DNA from: Arthrobotrys musiformis | Lineage: Eukaryota > Ascomycota > Orbiliomycetes > Orbiliales > Orbiliaceae | Length of the DNA: 64,000 nucleotides | Assembly: GCA_036971715.1 (NCBI GenBank) | Contig: JAVHJL010000003.1 | Coordinates: forward strand, 1,054,001-1,118,000 | Reading direction: 5' to 3' | Part shown: piece by piece, positions 23,162-34,003 of the stretch | Numbering within the stretch: position 1 is the stretch's first letter | Layout: each line of letters begins with the position of its first letter | Notes under the pieces: model-generated | Seen by the model: the letters and a program-made list of their open reading frames with translations, nothing else | What the model was told of the DNA's origin: nothing | Databases searched by the model: none | Position numbers and translations under genes: made by a program

Positions 23162-23423
23162 ATGAAGTCCTTCATCGTCATCCTCATGGCTGTCCCAGCC
23201 ATCTTCGCCGCTGCTGTTCCAGCTGAACTCAAGGGTATGCAACGGTACCCCAAGAAGTCGTAACTGCTTGAACTAACATTATGTTATTGAATTGTTAGCC
23301 CGCGCCTGCCCATCTCCGTCTGTCATCAGCTCCTGCTGGGGAGAGTGCAAGAAGAACGGATACGCTACCGATGCTTGCTACGCCTGCTGCTACAATACCT
23401 GCCGCCCTTGCAACAAGAGGTAG
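23162..23423 (+). CDS. Small secreted cysteine-rich peptide (65 residues)
   Basis: Two exons, 23162-23234 and 23299-23423, join in phase 1 to encode 65 residues. The first ~18 residues (MKSFIVILMAVPAIFAAA) are a textbook signal peptide. The mature part, about 40 residues, has eight cysteines at 28, 37, 41, 51, 54, 55, 59 and 62: C-x8-C-x3-C-x9-C-x2-CC-x3-C-x2-C. It is basic and ends in KR, suggesting dibasic trimming. This layout suits a four-disulphide knot such as an antimicrobial peptide or effector, but the spacing matches no family I can name with confidence; it is too short for a hydrophobin and lacks the hydrophobin spacing. A TATA box at 23022 supports a real transcript. Confidence 0.85.
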
Positions 23424-24157
23424 ATGGCTGATTGACTCTCTGCTCGAAAGGACTTACGGGGCCAAACCACATCGCTCTGCTCCCAATTTTCTTCCGGCTG
23501 CAAAGACGGAGTTATACATTTCGACTCAGCGTGGTCGGTATGGGGTCCTCAGGGGAACATACTGTTTTCTTTCTTCTGTTTATAGCACCAAATGTACTAT
23601 ATATGATCTAAAATACCCATAAATTACCAATTTATACCGAACTTCTTGTCCTCACCCATATATAAGGCTTATGTATTCCCAAATACATTATTTTCTAATT
23701 CCTCACACCTTTTATTTTGGAAGCAGCTGTGAGCATAACGTAATTCTTAATTAATATACCTAGCCATAATATCATACCATCTATAGCTCCTCCTATGCTT
23801 CTCCTCTTTTTTTGTCCTCAAGCCCTGGCCTTTATTACAGCGCAAGACCAGGCTTCCTTGGCCGTCGCCGGAAGAATACAAAAAAAACGTGTTGAAAATG
23901 TGGTCAAACACCCTTCCCGGCGACAAGTGGGCCCGCGACAGCCAAGACCCCAGATCCGGGCCGGGATTCGACGTCATCCTCCCAACGCGCAATCCGGGGA
24001 AGCTCCCTCCTTCGTTCTTCCTTAGCTTCCTCCTCCTCACCTCCAACCTTCTTCTTTTCAACGTCAATACCCATTGGCCCAAACTACCATCGCGAACTAA
24101 CGACCTAACTACTCCCTCCCCCAATCCTTCTTTTTCTGTCTTTATAGAAAAAGGAAA
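23424..24157. other. Intergenic region upstream of FUN14 gene
   Basis: Includes the 3' flank of the cysteine-rich peptide gene (AT-rich to ~23770) and a CT-rich stretch at 24000-24150 leading to the ATG at 24158. No gene seen; open frames on both strands here overlap each other. Confidence 0.5.
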
Positions 24158-24697
24158 ATGGCATTCCGCCTGACACGCCGAATAGCAATCCCCCTCACCC
24201 TCCCAACCCTCTACCTCCTCCACCAACCCCGTCTACGCTGCCAAACAGCCCCCTACCTCACAGACCGAGTCCTCGAGGCCCGTCAGGAAGACAGCAGGTT
24301 CAAGATAAAAAGAAGATACATCGAAGAACCAGACAATATAAAACGCGGAACCGGGATCTTTGATATCAACCAATATCGACAATTATCACTCGGATCGTTT
24401 GGAGGGGTGGTAGCTGGCTATGTAGTCGGAAGGTTATCGAGGGTCATCGCTTTCGTGGGATTACTTATCATTCTCGTCGTTCAGGTACTCCCTTCCCTTA
24501 GATCCCAAATTGTGGAACATCTTGCTGAATGGTGTTATTAGTACTTGGAACGACATGACTACCAAGTCCTCCCGCGACCCTACAGGCTCCGTAAATACCT
24601 AGAGGAAACGGATCTGAAGCCGTTATTAACGAAGAATGCGGCATTCAAGTACTCCTTCGCGTCTACGTTCGCCATCAGCGCGTGGTTTGCAAACTAG
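24158..24697 (+). CDS. FUN14 domain protein, mitochondrial outer membrane type
   Basis: The FUN14 family includes the mammalian mitophagy receptor FUNDC1. Two exons, 24158-24484 and 24542-24697, join in phase 0 to give 160 residues. A basic N-terminus (MAFRLTRRIAIPL) precedes a central hydrophobic region at about 80-110, LSLGSFGGVVAGYVVGRLSR then VIAFVGLLIILVVQ, which is the FUN14 Gly-rich transmembrane hairpin; a third hydrophobic stretch (FASTFAISAWFA) is at the end. The YLERHDY segment after VVQ matches the family's post-membrane YLEYHG-type motif. I see no clear LIR motif of the FUNDC1 type. Location on mitochondria is inferred from the family and basic N-terminus. Confidence 0.88.
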
Positions 24698-25297
24698 CAC
24701 CTTGGAGACGACGGTCGCGATGCGGGGGTTTGGCCGGATGGGGTGGGGATCGGGGCCGTGGAGATTCAGATTTGGGTTCCCGGGGCGTTTTTTCGGGTTA
24801 TGGATTATTTGGGGGGCTTTTTCTGATGTATTGGTATGAGAATTGGAGGGGGGTTGGATTTTTGGTAAGTAGTTAGGAGGTTTATTTTGAGCTGGCGTTT
24901 TTTTTTGGTTGGTTGTTTTTTATATGATCGTGGGAGTTTGTTCAGAAGGGAGATATTGTCTTCTCACTAGACTTTTGAGGTGTATATCAAGGTACTGGAT
25001 GTGGTGCATTGAAGATATGTTTATTCATAAGAGGGGCTTGAACCAGAGCAAGCGGATAAATATGCAGGGTGTATATGAGCGAATCATCAACAGAGCCAGG
25101 CGGTTGGCAAAACAAAGCCAAAGGAATAGAAGATATGAAGGAAATAGAAGGAAGAGGAAATGGAAAGAGCAAATTTATACCTCCAGCGCCATGCTAAATA
25201 CCAGATCTTAAGAAAGGAAGAAAGAAAAATGCAAAACGTTTCATAGACGTCATAAGCATAGGAAATGAAGAGGAAAAAAAGAAGGAAATTCATAATA
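24698..25297. other. Convergent 3' region FUN14 / SARAF
   Basis: The two flanking genes end here. The DNA is G/T-rich to 24920 and A-rich after 25080. No gene seen. Confidence 0.5.
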
Positions 25298-26995
25298 CTA
25301 CCGTCTGCGTGACTGCCCGAACCCAGTGCTGGTATGTTCGTATGCAGAGCTGCCGGACTCTCCCTCGTATGAACTTCCGCCATAGCTGCTGGTCCGCCAT
25401 CCTCCCGGCCCTGCACCGCCGTATCTTGCCGCTCGTTCGGCCGCTCTCTCCTGTGCTCTTTCTTGCGCCGCTCTCTCTGCTCTCTCCTGTGCTGCTCGTT
25501 CTCTATCCTGCGCTGCCCGTTCTCTCGCCTGAGCTGCACGTTCTCTTTCTTGAGCCGCTCGTTCCATCTCTCGTTCCCGATCATACCCTTCCCTGCCTCT
25601 GCTCTGAGCCCTCGCCGAGCCGGTATTATTGGTTAGGTAAGTCGCAGCAGCCCCCGTCGCAGCACCAGTCCAAAATCCAGGTCTCCACTGCTCCTGTGGC
25701 GGTGGGGGTGGCGGCATCTGCTGTTGCTGCTGTTGCCGTGAGGAGTATGAACCAGTACCCCGTCGGGATGTCGAAGGTCGTTTGGCGTATGGTGGTGGAT
25801 CATCCCTATACGCTCTCCAATTGTCTCCGCCTCCGCCTCCCCACCCGTCTGGACCACCGTCTCCACCGTCACCTCCGCCACCGGGACCCCATCCGTCGTT
25901 TTGGTACGGGTTTGGTTGTTGCGGTGGTCGTTGTTCCGGTGCTTTATACGCCGCCCAGGCTATGAATGCGAAAAACCCGGCGACGGCGGCGAGCCATAAT
26001 ATGAATTCGATCATTCCGGACCAACCTATATTCCATCAACATCAAGTTATGCGAGGGAGTCAAGGGGGAAGGGGCGTACTGGTGACGGGTTTTGGAACTT
26101 CTTCTTTCTTCTTCTCCTCTTCTTCTTCCTCCTTTTTCTTCTTTTCTTCTTCTTCCTTTTTTTGTTCTTCTACTTTTGGGTATTGCTTGTGGCCGGCTTC
26201 GGTTAACTATTGGAATGGTGAGTATTATATATGTCGATAGCAGGGCCGGGTTTCTGACCATAAGGATGTACTCCACCCCACAGCTACCCTTTAATACGAA
26301 CGGATCGTCTGAGCTAGCGTATCCCTCGCAAATAACGTCCGTAGCTCCCAGTCTATTCTTTCCCGTCAGATAGCTTCGATATAATAAGATACAAGGGTTT
26401 CTTACTTGAAGAAATGGGGTAATGTAGCTTCGCAGCTCCACGACACACTACTCCACCCCCCACACCGTCAGCGGAATTCCACAATCGATAACGAATGTTC
26501 TTTCTTATGATAAAAAAAATGTATATTTCCAGCGGATGGAACTTACTCATCGTCATCTATTATCAAGTTAGCCAATCGCCTGGATTATAATTCGAGTACG
26601 TTTGAGGTTTGTGAAACATACCGTAATCCGCATCCATATTCGTACACTTCATAACATCCACATCCTACCCAAACCCCAAAGTCAACATCCAAACCCCCAA
26701 AACCACCCCAAAAGAAGCTGCTTAAAAGGACAGGAAAAAAGGTACGAACATGCAACCCCTTCGCATCGCCACCGACACACTTCAACTGCGGAATGGGCGA
26801 TACCCGCCGACTAGTCGTCATCTGGCCATGTCGTAACGTCAGGCTGCGTATTCTCGACAGCAGAATTTTGTCGCTCTTGGCTTTTGTTTTGGCCGTCGTC
26901 GTGGCCGTTGTCGAGGCGGAGATGTCGGAGGTCGCGGCGAGGGCTGTTGTTGAGAGGAGGAGGGTGAGGAGGAGGCTGCGTTTCCGGGTGCGCAT
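25298..26995 (-). CDS. SARAF-like store-operated calcium entry regulator
   Basis: SARAF (TMEM66) is an ER membrane protein that slows store-operated calcium entry in animals; fungi have homologues of unclear role. Seven exons fit: 26995-26750, 26664-26622, 26556-26547, 26447-26406, 26352-26259, 26206-26080 and 26025-25298, giving 429 residues. After a signal peptide come ILLSRIRSLTLRHGQMT, RRVSPIPQLKCVGG, DVDVMKCTNMDADY, WSCEATLPHFFKLGATDVICEGY and VLKGSCGVEY, the SARAF luminal signatures, then one membrane helix (IEFILWLAAVAGFFAFIAW). Exon 3 is a 10-nt microexon encoding Asp-Asp-Asp. A Lys/Glu-rich linker precedes the membrane; the cytosolic tail is Gly/Pro-rich, holds a GFWTGAATGAAATYL segment like animal SARAF, and has about eight RERAAQ-type repeats. 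Exon 1 ends at an unusual GTTCGT donor. Confidence 0.93.
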
Positions 26996-29784
26996 GGTTG
27001 GTTGCTCTTCCCGTTTTTAGTCGAGGTGGGACCTAGATACGGAGGGAGATGGTGGTTGGTGATGGTGGATGTGGAGGGGTAGTCGGTAGCTGGGTGATGT
27101 TGGTCTATTCTATGCGGTGTGTATGTGTGTATGTGTGTCGTCTAGCGGTCGTCGTCGTTGACATGAAAACGCCGTGCAAACCCCGGTACTATCGATCCCG
27201 AGTGGGAAGAAAGAAAGAAAGAAAAGAAGGGGAAGAGAAAAGGGCGAGAGGTAAGTCTACTGCTGTGCTAAGTACCGGGATCGTATGTATTGGGTATGTG
27301 TGCTACCGACCAGGAATAAGCGGTCGAAGAATGTGATCTGGCAGTTTGCGGTTTCACGTAGACAACTCCAACATTTCTCTTTTACTACTCTAATCGCGAG
27401 TTATCCAGAAGAAGGGTACGTTATTCCTGCAGAATTCAAACTGTGCATTACTTTTTTTCGGTGGAATATGTGGATATGTGGATGTGGAGCCAGCAGTCGT
27501 TTGCCGACACCAGCTTCCTTGTTCGGCACCCCGTTTACACTAAACTACCACAATATCATGCTCTCGTGATGGTTCAATTCTTCATATGAAAGTGATGTTA
27601 ATCTATATCAAACTGGTTTCAGCCTCAACAGGCGCCTCCCCCAATTATTATCTTTTATATGGCTGGAAAGTGGTTAAAAGGCAATCGATAAGCCCGGTGT
27701 AACCATGCTGTTTCAGCAGTGTGCGACATTGATTACCTTCAATTCAACCGTGAACTATAACTTAACTATCATATAATATAAAATACCGTTGGCTTCCATG
27801 GAGGGATATCAACGCGATATATATCAGATCATGATCACAGATAGAAGCATCTATTCGGGCCTTCTTTGGATTTATATAGATATGTATATATCGTGCACAT
27901 GTCAAACTCGTACTACGGGACACATGAGCACTTTCCTCGAAGATATATACAATACCAGCCTCCTCGCGTCCTCTCCGAAGCACACATCCCCTGTCACGAA
28001 AGTCACAAACCCACATCACGCCCCGAATAGCCCCACATCGCGAACAAACGACGTCAGTCCATAGTACGGACGAAAACCCTGTGGTAACACTCTGGGCTCA
28101 AAAACAAGCCACATCTAAAGCCCTAATCCAGAAAAAAAAACGATCACGATCCTCCCCACGGTGGCTATAAAATCCAAAGCTTGGGGGTGGCCCGGGCGGA
28201 CCGGCACTGGCGGGCGTGGGGAAAGACATTCCTGTCATGATATCATCGTTGCATTCGGCTCAAATACCTCTTTTCCCACCAAACCTGCATTATCTACTTA
28301 GTAGTGTAAAGAAAGGTCCTTCTGAATTTGGTACTTGCATTGGGGGGTTTTCTTAGGAGTTCTCCGTCGGAATTTCGTTTTTCCCTCTGCACTACCCAGG
28401 TAGCTATACTAGTGCGATAGTAGTATGGATTGAGTGATTGATGGTGGAGTAGTCATCATTTATCATCATCATCATAATGATTCCATTGCGACTCATTCGA
28501 TTTGAATTCCATTTGAACGTTTAAAAAGAAAAGAAAAGAAAAGAAAAGAAAAGAAAAAAGACGAGTAGAATACCCCGCCACAAACCATGTGCTTGCGTAA
28601 TTCCCAGAAACGTTAACACTAGAACTGAAATTTGTATGGCAGAAAAGACAATCCGTGATAAGTAAAAGAAATTCGTGGCTGGCTCAGGAATTGACAGTCC
28701 CGCCTCCAAATATGCTTGCAAGTTGCTTTCAATCGAGTAAATCAGAATTAATTGAAACCGAATAATAAAAATAAAATAAAATAGATGCAAGAATGATAGA
28801 GAATAAGAAAAATTAACTAGTAAGAAGAAAAATAATATCTTTATACAAAAGGGAAATCGTAAAGGAGTAGGAAAAACAACCCGATATGTGCGTGGATATC
28901 CCCGACTCCGTAGCTGGTTCTGAGCAATAGAAAAAGTTATCCCGCCAGAATGCGTAACAACAGGTCCAAGGAACAAATTAACAAAAAAAAAAACATAAAT
29001 AAAAAAAAATAAAAACGCCTTCGTAGTCATAATTCCGTCGTCAGTGTCAGTGAGGGTCGAGAACAAAGGGTAAGAAGAAAAGAAGAAGAAAAGAAATATA
29101 ACCAAAGGATCACAGCCAATTCACAAAAACTCCTCGTGACAGCTTTGAACAAAAAAGCATGAAAACGGTCCCTCCCAACATACTGAAAAACAAAAAAGAC
29201 ATGATGTATTTCGGAATACATATTCGAATATTCGCAAAACGGTAAGAAAAAAGGGTCTAGACGCAAGCATTCAACAATCATTCTCCACCGTAAAATACTT
29301 TTTTTGTTTTTGTTTCCGCCTCCCGCTTGTGTAAGTCGAGTATTTTGTTTTCTCTCCCGCCCATCACTTTTTTCTTCTTCTCTCGTAATCATCATATAGA
29401 TTCAAAAGGGTACAAGGAAACAACGAGGGTGTATAATACATATTATGAAAGAAACTAGAACAGGGGAGTGGTTCTATTACCAGAGAAGCGTTAGTTCCAA
29501 TTAGCCAAGGACTGAGCCTCGAGATCTAGTCGGAGCCTGTCCGTAGGAAGAGAGAAAGAGGGCCTAAGGAAACCTCCTGATTAAATGAAAGTAAGATGCC
29601 AAATGCCTACCTTGGCATTCGAGAAACGAGGCAAGCCTGGCGCTTCGTTAGAAACGCAGTGAATTGAAGAAAGGAGGAGGGAGGTTTCATCCTTTGAGGA
29701 CGTTTGCAAAGGATGACCAGGCGCATCCGGTAATAAGAATGAGAGAAAGGGAAAAAGAATATAGAAAGGGAGAGGGGGGTATGT
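26996..29784. other. Gene-free region between SARAF and SAT4
   Basis: About 2.8 kb without a supportable gene. It includes the SARAF promoter (26996-27200), a Phe-coding T/A-rich part at 28500-29400 that gives long but meaningless minus-strand frames, and an AAAAG microsatellite at 28523-28559. The last few hundred bases are the SAT4 3' untranslated region. Confidence 0.5.
28523..28559. repeat. AAAAG microsatellite
   Basis: About six tandem copies of AAAAG on the plus strand, in the gene-free region 3' of SAT4. Confidence 0.85.
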
Positions 29785-31773
29785 TTAGGCTTTGACTTGC
29801 TTAGTGCCCTGTGCGTCCTCCACAGAGTTAGCTGTCGAAGGATGATGTTGGTGGTTCCGCACGCTTGGGTTATCACCTTCTTCACCAGCCTGACAAACTT
29901 TGATCTCTCTACCCCATTCAGATTTCAACACCTGCGAGGCGGTGATACGACGAGTTGGGTTGGGATCAAGTATTGAGTAAATGACGTTACGGCAACGAGC
30001 CTAGCGTAAATAGTCAGTAAATTGTTCAAAGGTTTAAGAGATTAGATGTCATGAACATACCCGATGGAGGCTCTCAATAGGTCCATACCCAGCCTCATCT
30101 TTGCGGCCTTCCAAGTACTTTTGGAAGAAATCATCCTCGTCTCTCTTAGCAACACGCCACAAATGACGTCCGGTCCTCATGGCCATGTAAATGACACCCG
30201 TAGCCCAGACATCAACCGCTCTGGGGTCGAATTCCTTCTCGATGTACTCCTCTGGTGAAATGTATGGGGCAGATCCACAGAGACCACATGTCTTGTGGGC
30301 CTCTTTCTCCCAGGCCATACGGAAGCATTCACCGTTTCCGAAATCCGTGATTTTAAGGGCGCCACGGCTGGTGAGGAGAAGGTTTTCCGGTTTTAAGTCG
30401 CGATGGGCGACACCCATTTCATGCATATACTCAACACCACGCATCAACTGCTTGAAGTAGCAGTCTGCTTCGGCACAATCGAGTTTACCGGCCGATAAAA
30501 TAAGTGTATATAAATCTCCGCCAGCACAGTACTCCATAACTTCGCAGTAATCACCCTTAGCATCTTGCAGGAGATCCAAAGTGTGGATAACATTTGGATG
30601 TCGTAGGCTGGAAGAAATGCAAAACTCTGAAGTTAAACGTTTGTTGTATCTCTTTGCGGACTCCTGTGGTCGACGTCTGAATTCTTTGACGGCGTAAAGT
30701 TGTTCTTTGCCTTCGTGGTTGGGGTCTGCTTTGTGGGATATCCTGACGATACCGAAAGCACCGCGACCGACCACTTCCTGGCATTTACCGTACTTTTCGA
30801 CGAGCGTCGACGTCGAATTTGGACCGCCTTTCTTATCTGTTGCGAGTTTGTCTTTATCGTTTTTGATCTGTTCGACCCACGAAGATACTAGATTGAGGTT
30901 ATCACTCTCGGGAAGGTCGTCCTTTCTCTTTCCCAAGATGAGGTCGCGAAGCATATCAGAAAGCCTCTCCTGACGTTTGGCGTTTTTCAGCTGATGGACA
31001 TGAGTACCATCGGGCAGGGACTCAAAACGTTTTAGCAAAGCGTCTTTTGTCTTGCTGCTGGTAACGGCTTTTGTAGACTCTTCGGAGATACTGCCCCTTT
31101 TATACCCTTTCGAGTCGGCCTTCTTGTCGGCTCCGTTGGTTTGACGATCCGTGGACGGCCTCTCGCCGTTAACGGGTGTAGAAGGGTTTGTGTGAACCGG
31201 TGTGACATCGATTGCATCTTTCTTCGTGGTCCTGGAGAACATTCGTTGTAACGAGTTCTTCTGTTTTTGTGGAACAGGGGCTTGGATAACGGGAGCTGGG
31301 AGCTCGACAGGCGACGATTGTTTCGACAATTGTGCCCCAAGGACAGGGGATTGTTTGGTAGAGGTACCAGGACTACGCTCCGAAGCCGAATCTGGCGCCG
31401 GTGCCGCCGATGGAACGACGACACCGTTTAGTTTGGGAGACGATGTGGGGGTGATGCGACTGAGTTTTTCGACGAGACGACTACTACTCGACGTGCTCGA
31501 CCGCGAATTAGGCGGTTTCGACGGAGGAGCGCCTTCCGACTTTCCCTCTGTCTCAGCACTGGTCGCCATGGTTGGTACCTTTGAAGCCGTGGTTGTTAGT
31601 TTGGGTGGGATTGGTGCTGAAGAAGAAGACAAAATTGATGCCGTGAGATTGTTCGGGGGGGAGAGGTTGAATTTATGTAGAATGGAATGCGGGAGGGCAG
31701 CTGGGTTGAACAAGCTTTGTGTTGGTGGGTGGACTGGCTGAGCTGAACTGAGAGGGTTAGGAACTGGCGTCAA
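29785..31773 (-). CDS. SAT4: Serine/threonine kinase Sat4/Hal4 (HAL/NPR1 family)
   Basis: In yeast Sat4/Hal4 with Hal5 stabilises the Trk potassium transporters and supports salt tolerance. Two exons, 31773-30061 and 30000-29785, give 642 residues. Residues 1-320 are Ser/Pro/Thr-rich and probably disordered. The kinase domain (about 328-620) has GRGAFG (337-342), Lys363 in AVKEF, Glu383, HRDLKPEN with Asp459, DFGNGE with Asp477 and SAPYISPEEY. Subfamily signatures are ECFRMAWEKEAH, VCG-type GLCGSAPYISPEEYIEKEFDPRAVDVWA, MAMRTGRHLW and, across the intron, YGPIESLHR-ARCRNVIYSILDPNPTRRI and SEWGREIK, which closely follow yeast Sat4. Met69 (31569) is an alternative start; neither choice affects the kinase domain. 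Confidence 0.95.
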
Positions 31774-32821
31774 GGGAAATCGGACTGGAGCTGGTTTCTT
31801 TCCGCACCGGCGACCCGGAAATGTAAGTACAAAGACGATGAAGCTCGTGACAACAGCAACGATGAAGATGAAGAAGATGAAGGAGACAATGAAAAAGAGA
31901 AGGGAAAAGAAGTTGGTGATAGTTCTAATATACGGCGATGAAAAGAGGAAGGAGACGATGATACGATGGGAGGAAAGAAAGGGAAGCGGGAAGAGGCGAT
32001 TATAAATCGTGCTGGGCTGCTAAGCTAAACCAGCGGTTTGAACCAAACCAACCGAATGTAAGTTGATGCCCTGCCCACTACTCCTCTTTGAATTTAATTA
32101 AAGGTCCTTGGCTTCCTTCCTAACCACTTCTCGAATCTCCGTAGCTCGAGCAGAAGCAACTGCAGGAATCCAGGATGGAAGGGGGAGGGACGAAGAGGGA
32201 CGAAGAGGGGGGCAGTTTGGTGGTTATTATGCTGCTGCTTCCAACAGCTCGGAACCAGCCCAGCTGACCCGCATTTTACGGAATGGATTTGGTAAACTTA
32301 CGAGAAAAAGCGCAACTGCCACCAAAAGTACTAACGATTCGTCCGATACTTTCCAACGGGCAACCTTTTGTCCGTCTAACTATTGGCCCTCGATCTGGGT
32401 TCAGAAGGATATTGTAGTGTGATTGTACAGGTACGCCAACGTCAACGGGGACTGATTGGACGCTTGGTGGCTGTGCGAGATCTGATGCTTTGTTAGCTAA
32501 CAGGTATGTAACTAACCCAGCTTCGCTGCTGCCCGGATTCAGTTGGGGACTTGAATCGAATCAGATCAGATCAAATCAACCTGGTGGATTGAATGAACAA
32601 AATGCGTGGATGCAAAGGAAAACAGGAAATCCAGGCGTGCGTGCAGCAGGAAGGAGGATTATTTAATATATTCACTGGGAAAGGGCGGTAAACCAAAATT
32701 CGAGGTCGGAAAGACAGCAGCAGCAAAGCAGCAGGAGGCGAACGAAGTCAGTTTATGACGGCGCCCCGTCTTTTTTTCTAACAATAACTGTGCCCACAGC
32801 TCGAATGCAAATGCATCTGCT

Positions 32822-32841
32822 GGTCATGGTCATGGTCATGG
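32822..32841. repeat. Hexamer repeat (GGTCAT)3
   Basis: Three perfect GGTCAT copies, matching the array at 8859-8878, in the SAT4 upstream region. Confidence 0.8.
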
Positions 32842-33005
32842 TTCATCCAGGTATTCCCCGCGCGCACGCAGGGCAGGCTCGCTGATGCAGCTAGACAGGC
32901 ACGTTGGGCCTGCCACTCGCCCGGAAAACCCTGTGCATCTGTCCATTTACCGCCAAAGCAAACCGAACAGGAAGAAGGAAAGAAAAAAAAAAGGGAGCAG
33001 GGAAG

Positions 33006-33030
33006 AAAAAAAAAAAAAAAAAAAAAAAAA
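33006..33030. repeat. Poly(A) tract, 25 nt
   Basis: An uninterrupted run of 25 A on the plus strand, preceded by purine-rich DNA. Nothing upstream resembles a retroposed gene body that would explain it as a poly(A) tail. Confidence 0.85.
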
Positions 33031-33808
33031 CCAATCGGCCACCCGCGGCGTGCTACGGACTAATGATTGAACTCGCACGGGAAACCCTACAGACGTTACG
33101 GGAAACATCCTAAAACATACAGACTGATCACTTACTAACTTCGTAGATTTCCAATGAATCCGGCACCTGCGTCGAGAAACGGTGAACAGTAGAGGGATCC
33201 CGCCGGAAAATCCGCGGCCGCGGTGGTACAAAAAAGTATCTTATCGTCTTTTTACAAATCCCTAGTTGCGAGCCGAACGAAAAGAAAGTGCAACCTGAGC
33301 CTTACGTGGACGCCACTTTATTGAGTCCCTTTCATGCCTTCGTTCGTTCGTTCTCGCTGTCTTTTCAGGGCACCAGTAATTTTGCCACGAGAGTTTAGGC
33401 GACTTGCCTTACAGTCGTTTCCAAACAACAGGATGCGACCAGCTGCTTCCACTGGTTGGTGGTCCCTGTCGATTGTGACTAAAAGAGTCCCAATAGGAAC
33501 CGTTCGATTGGACAGTCGCTTCACAAAATGACGGAAAAATTGGCTATAGGTGTCATATAACGGTGAAGATTTTCAACCAGAAGACGTAAAAATTATGCCC
33601 TCGCGGCTGCTTTCCGGTTGGGAGCTGGATAGAGAGAAAATTTTCACCTTGTCGATGAGCTCTAGTAAAAGTTATAATTACGTTCCCATCGAGTAAGCAG
33701 AATACAAACAAGCTTTTTTCGCCTCTTGCAAATTTTCTTTGCAGAACGAGGTCGTATTTTTCTGGTTCTGATTGATAATCCATACACTCTGACAGCCCAA
33801 CAGGAAGG

Positions 33809-33837
<29 letters not shown>
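33809..33837. repeat. Poly(A) tract, 29 nt
   Basis: The longest homopolymer in the window, about 800 bp from the 25-nt tract. No coding remnant is visible beside it. Confidence 0.85.
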
Positions 33838-33839
<2 letters not shown>

Positions 33840-33985
33840 TATGTGCGTGCACCTAATTTTATTTTTACTGCCAAACAGGGTCTGGTTCAGGTACTTGTCC
33901 TAGTTAAATGTTCCGGCCAGATCTAAAATATCGATATCGAGCTTGGTATTCAGATAAACGAGCGCCGTAAATAACATAACAGGCC

Positions 33986-34003
33986 AAGGTCAAGGTCAAG
34001 GTC
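33986..34003. repeat. Hexamer repeat (AAGGTC)3
   Basis: Three perfect copies of AAGGTC, sharing the GGTC core with the GGTCAT arrays at 8859 and 32822. Confidence 0.75.

Noticed and set aside
28521..29105. 194-codon minus-strand frame rich in Phe
   Set aside because: It is the translation of A/T-rich DNA and the AAAAG microsatellite; it resembles membrane protein only because TTT encodes Phe.
33006..33837. Poly(A) tracts as tails of processed pseudogenes or LINE-type elements
   Set aside because: No gene or reverse-transcriptase remnant and no target-site duplication could be seen next to either tract.
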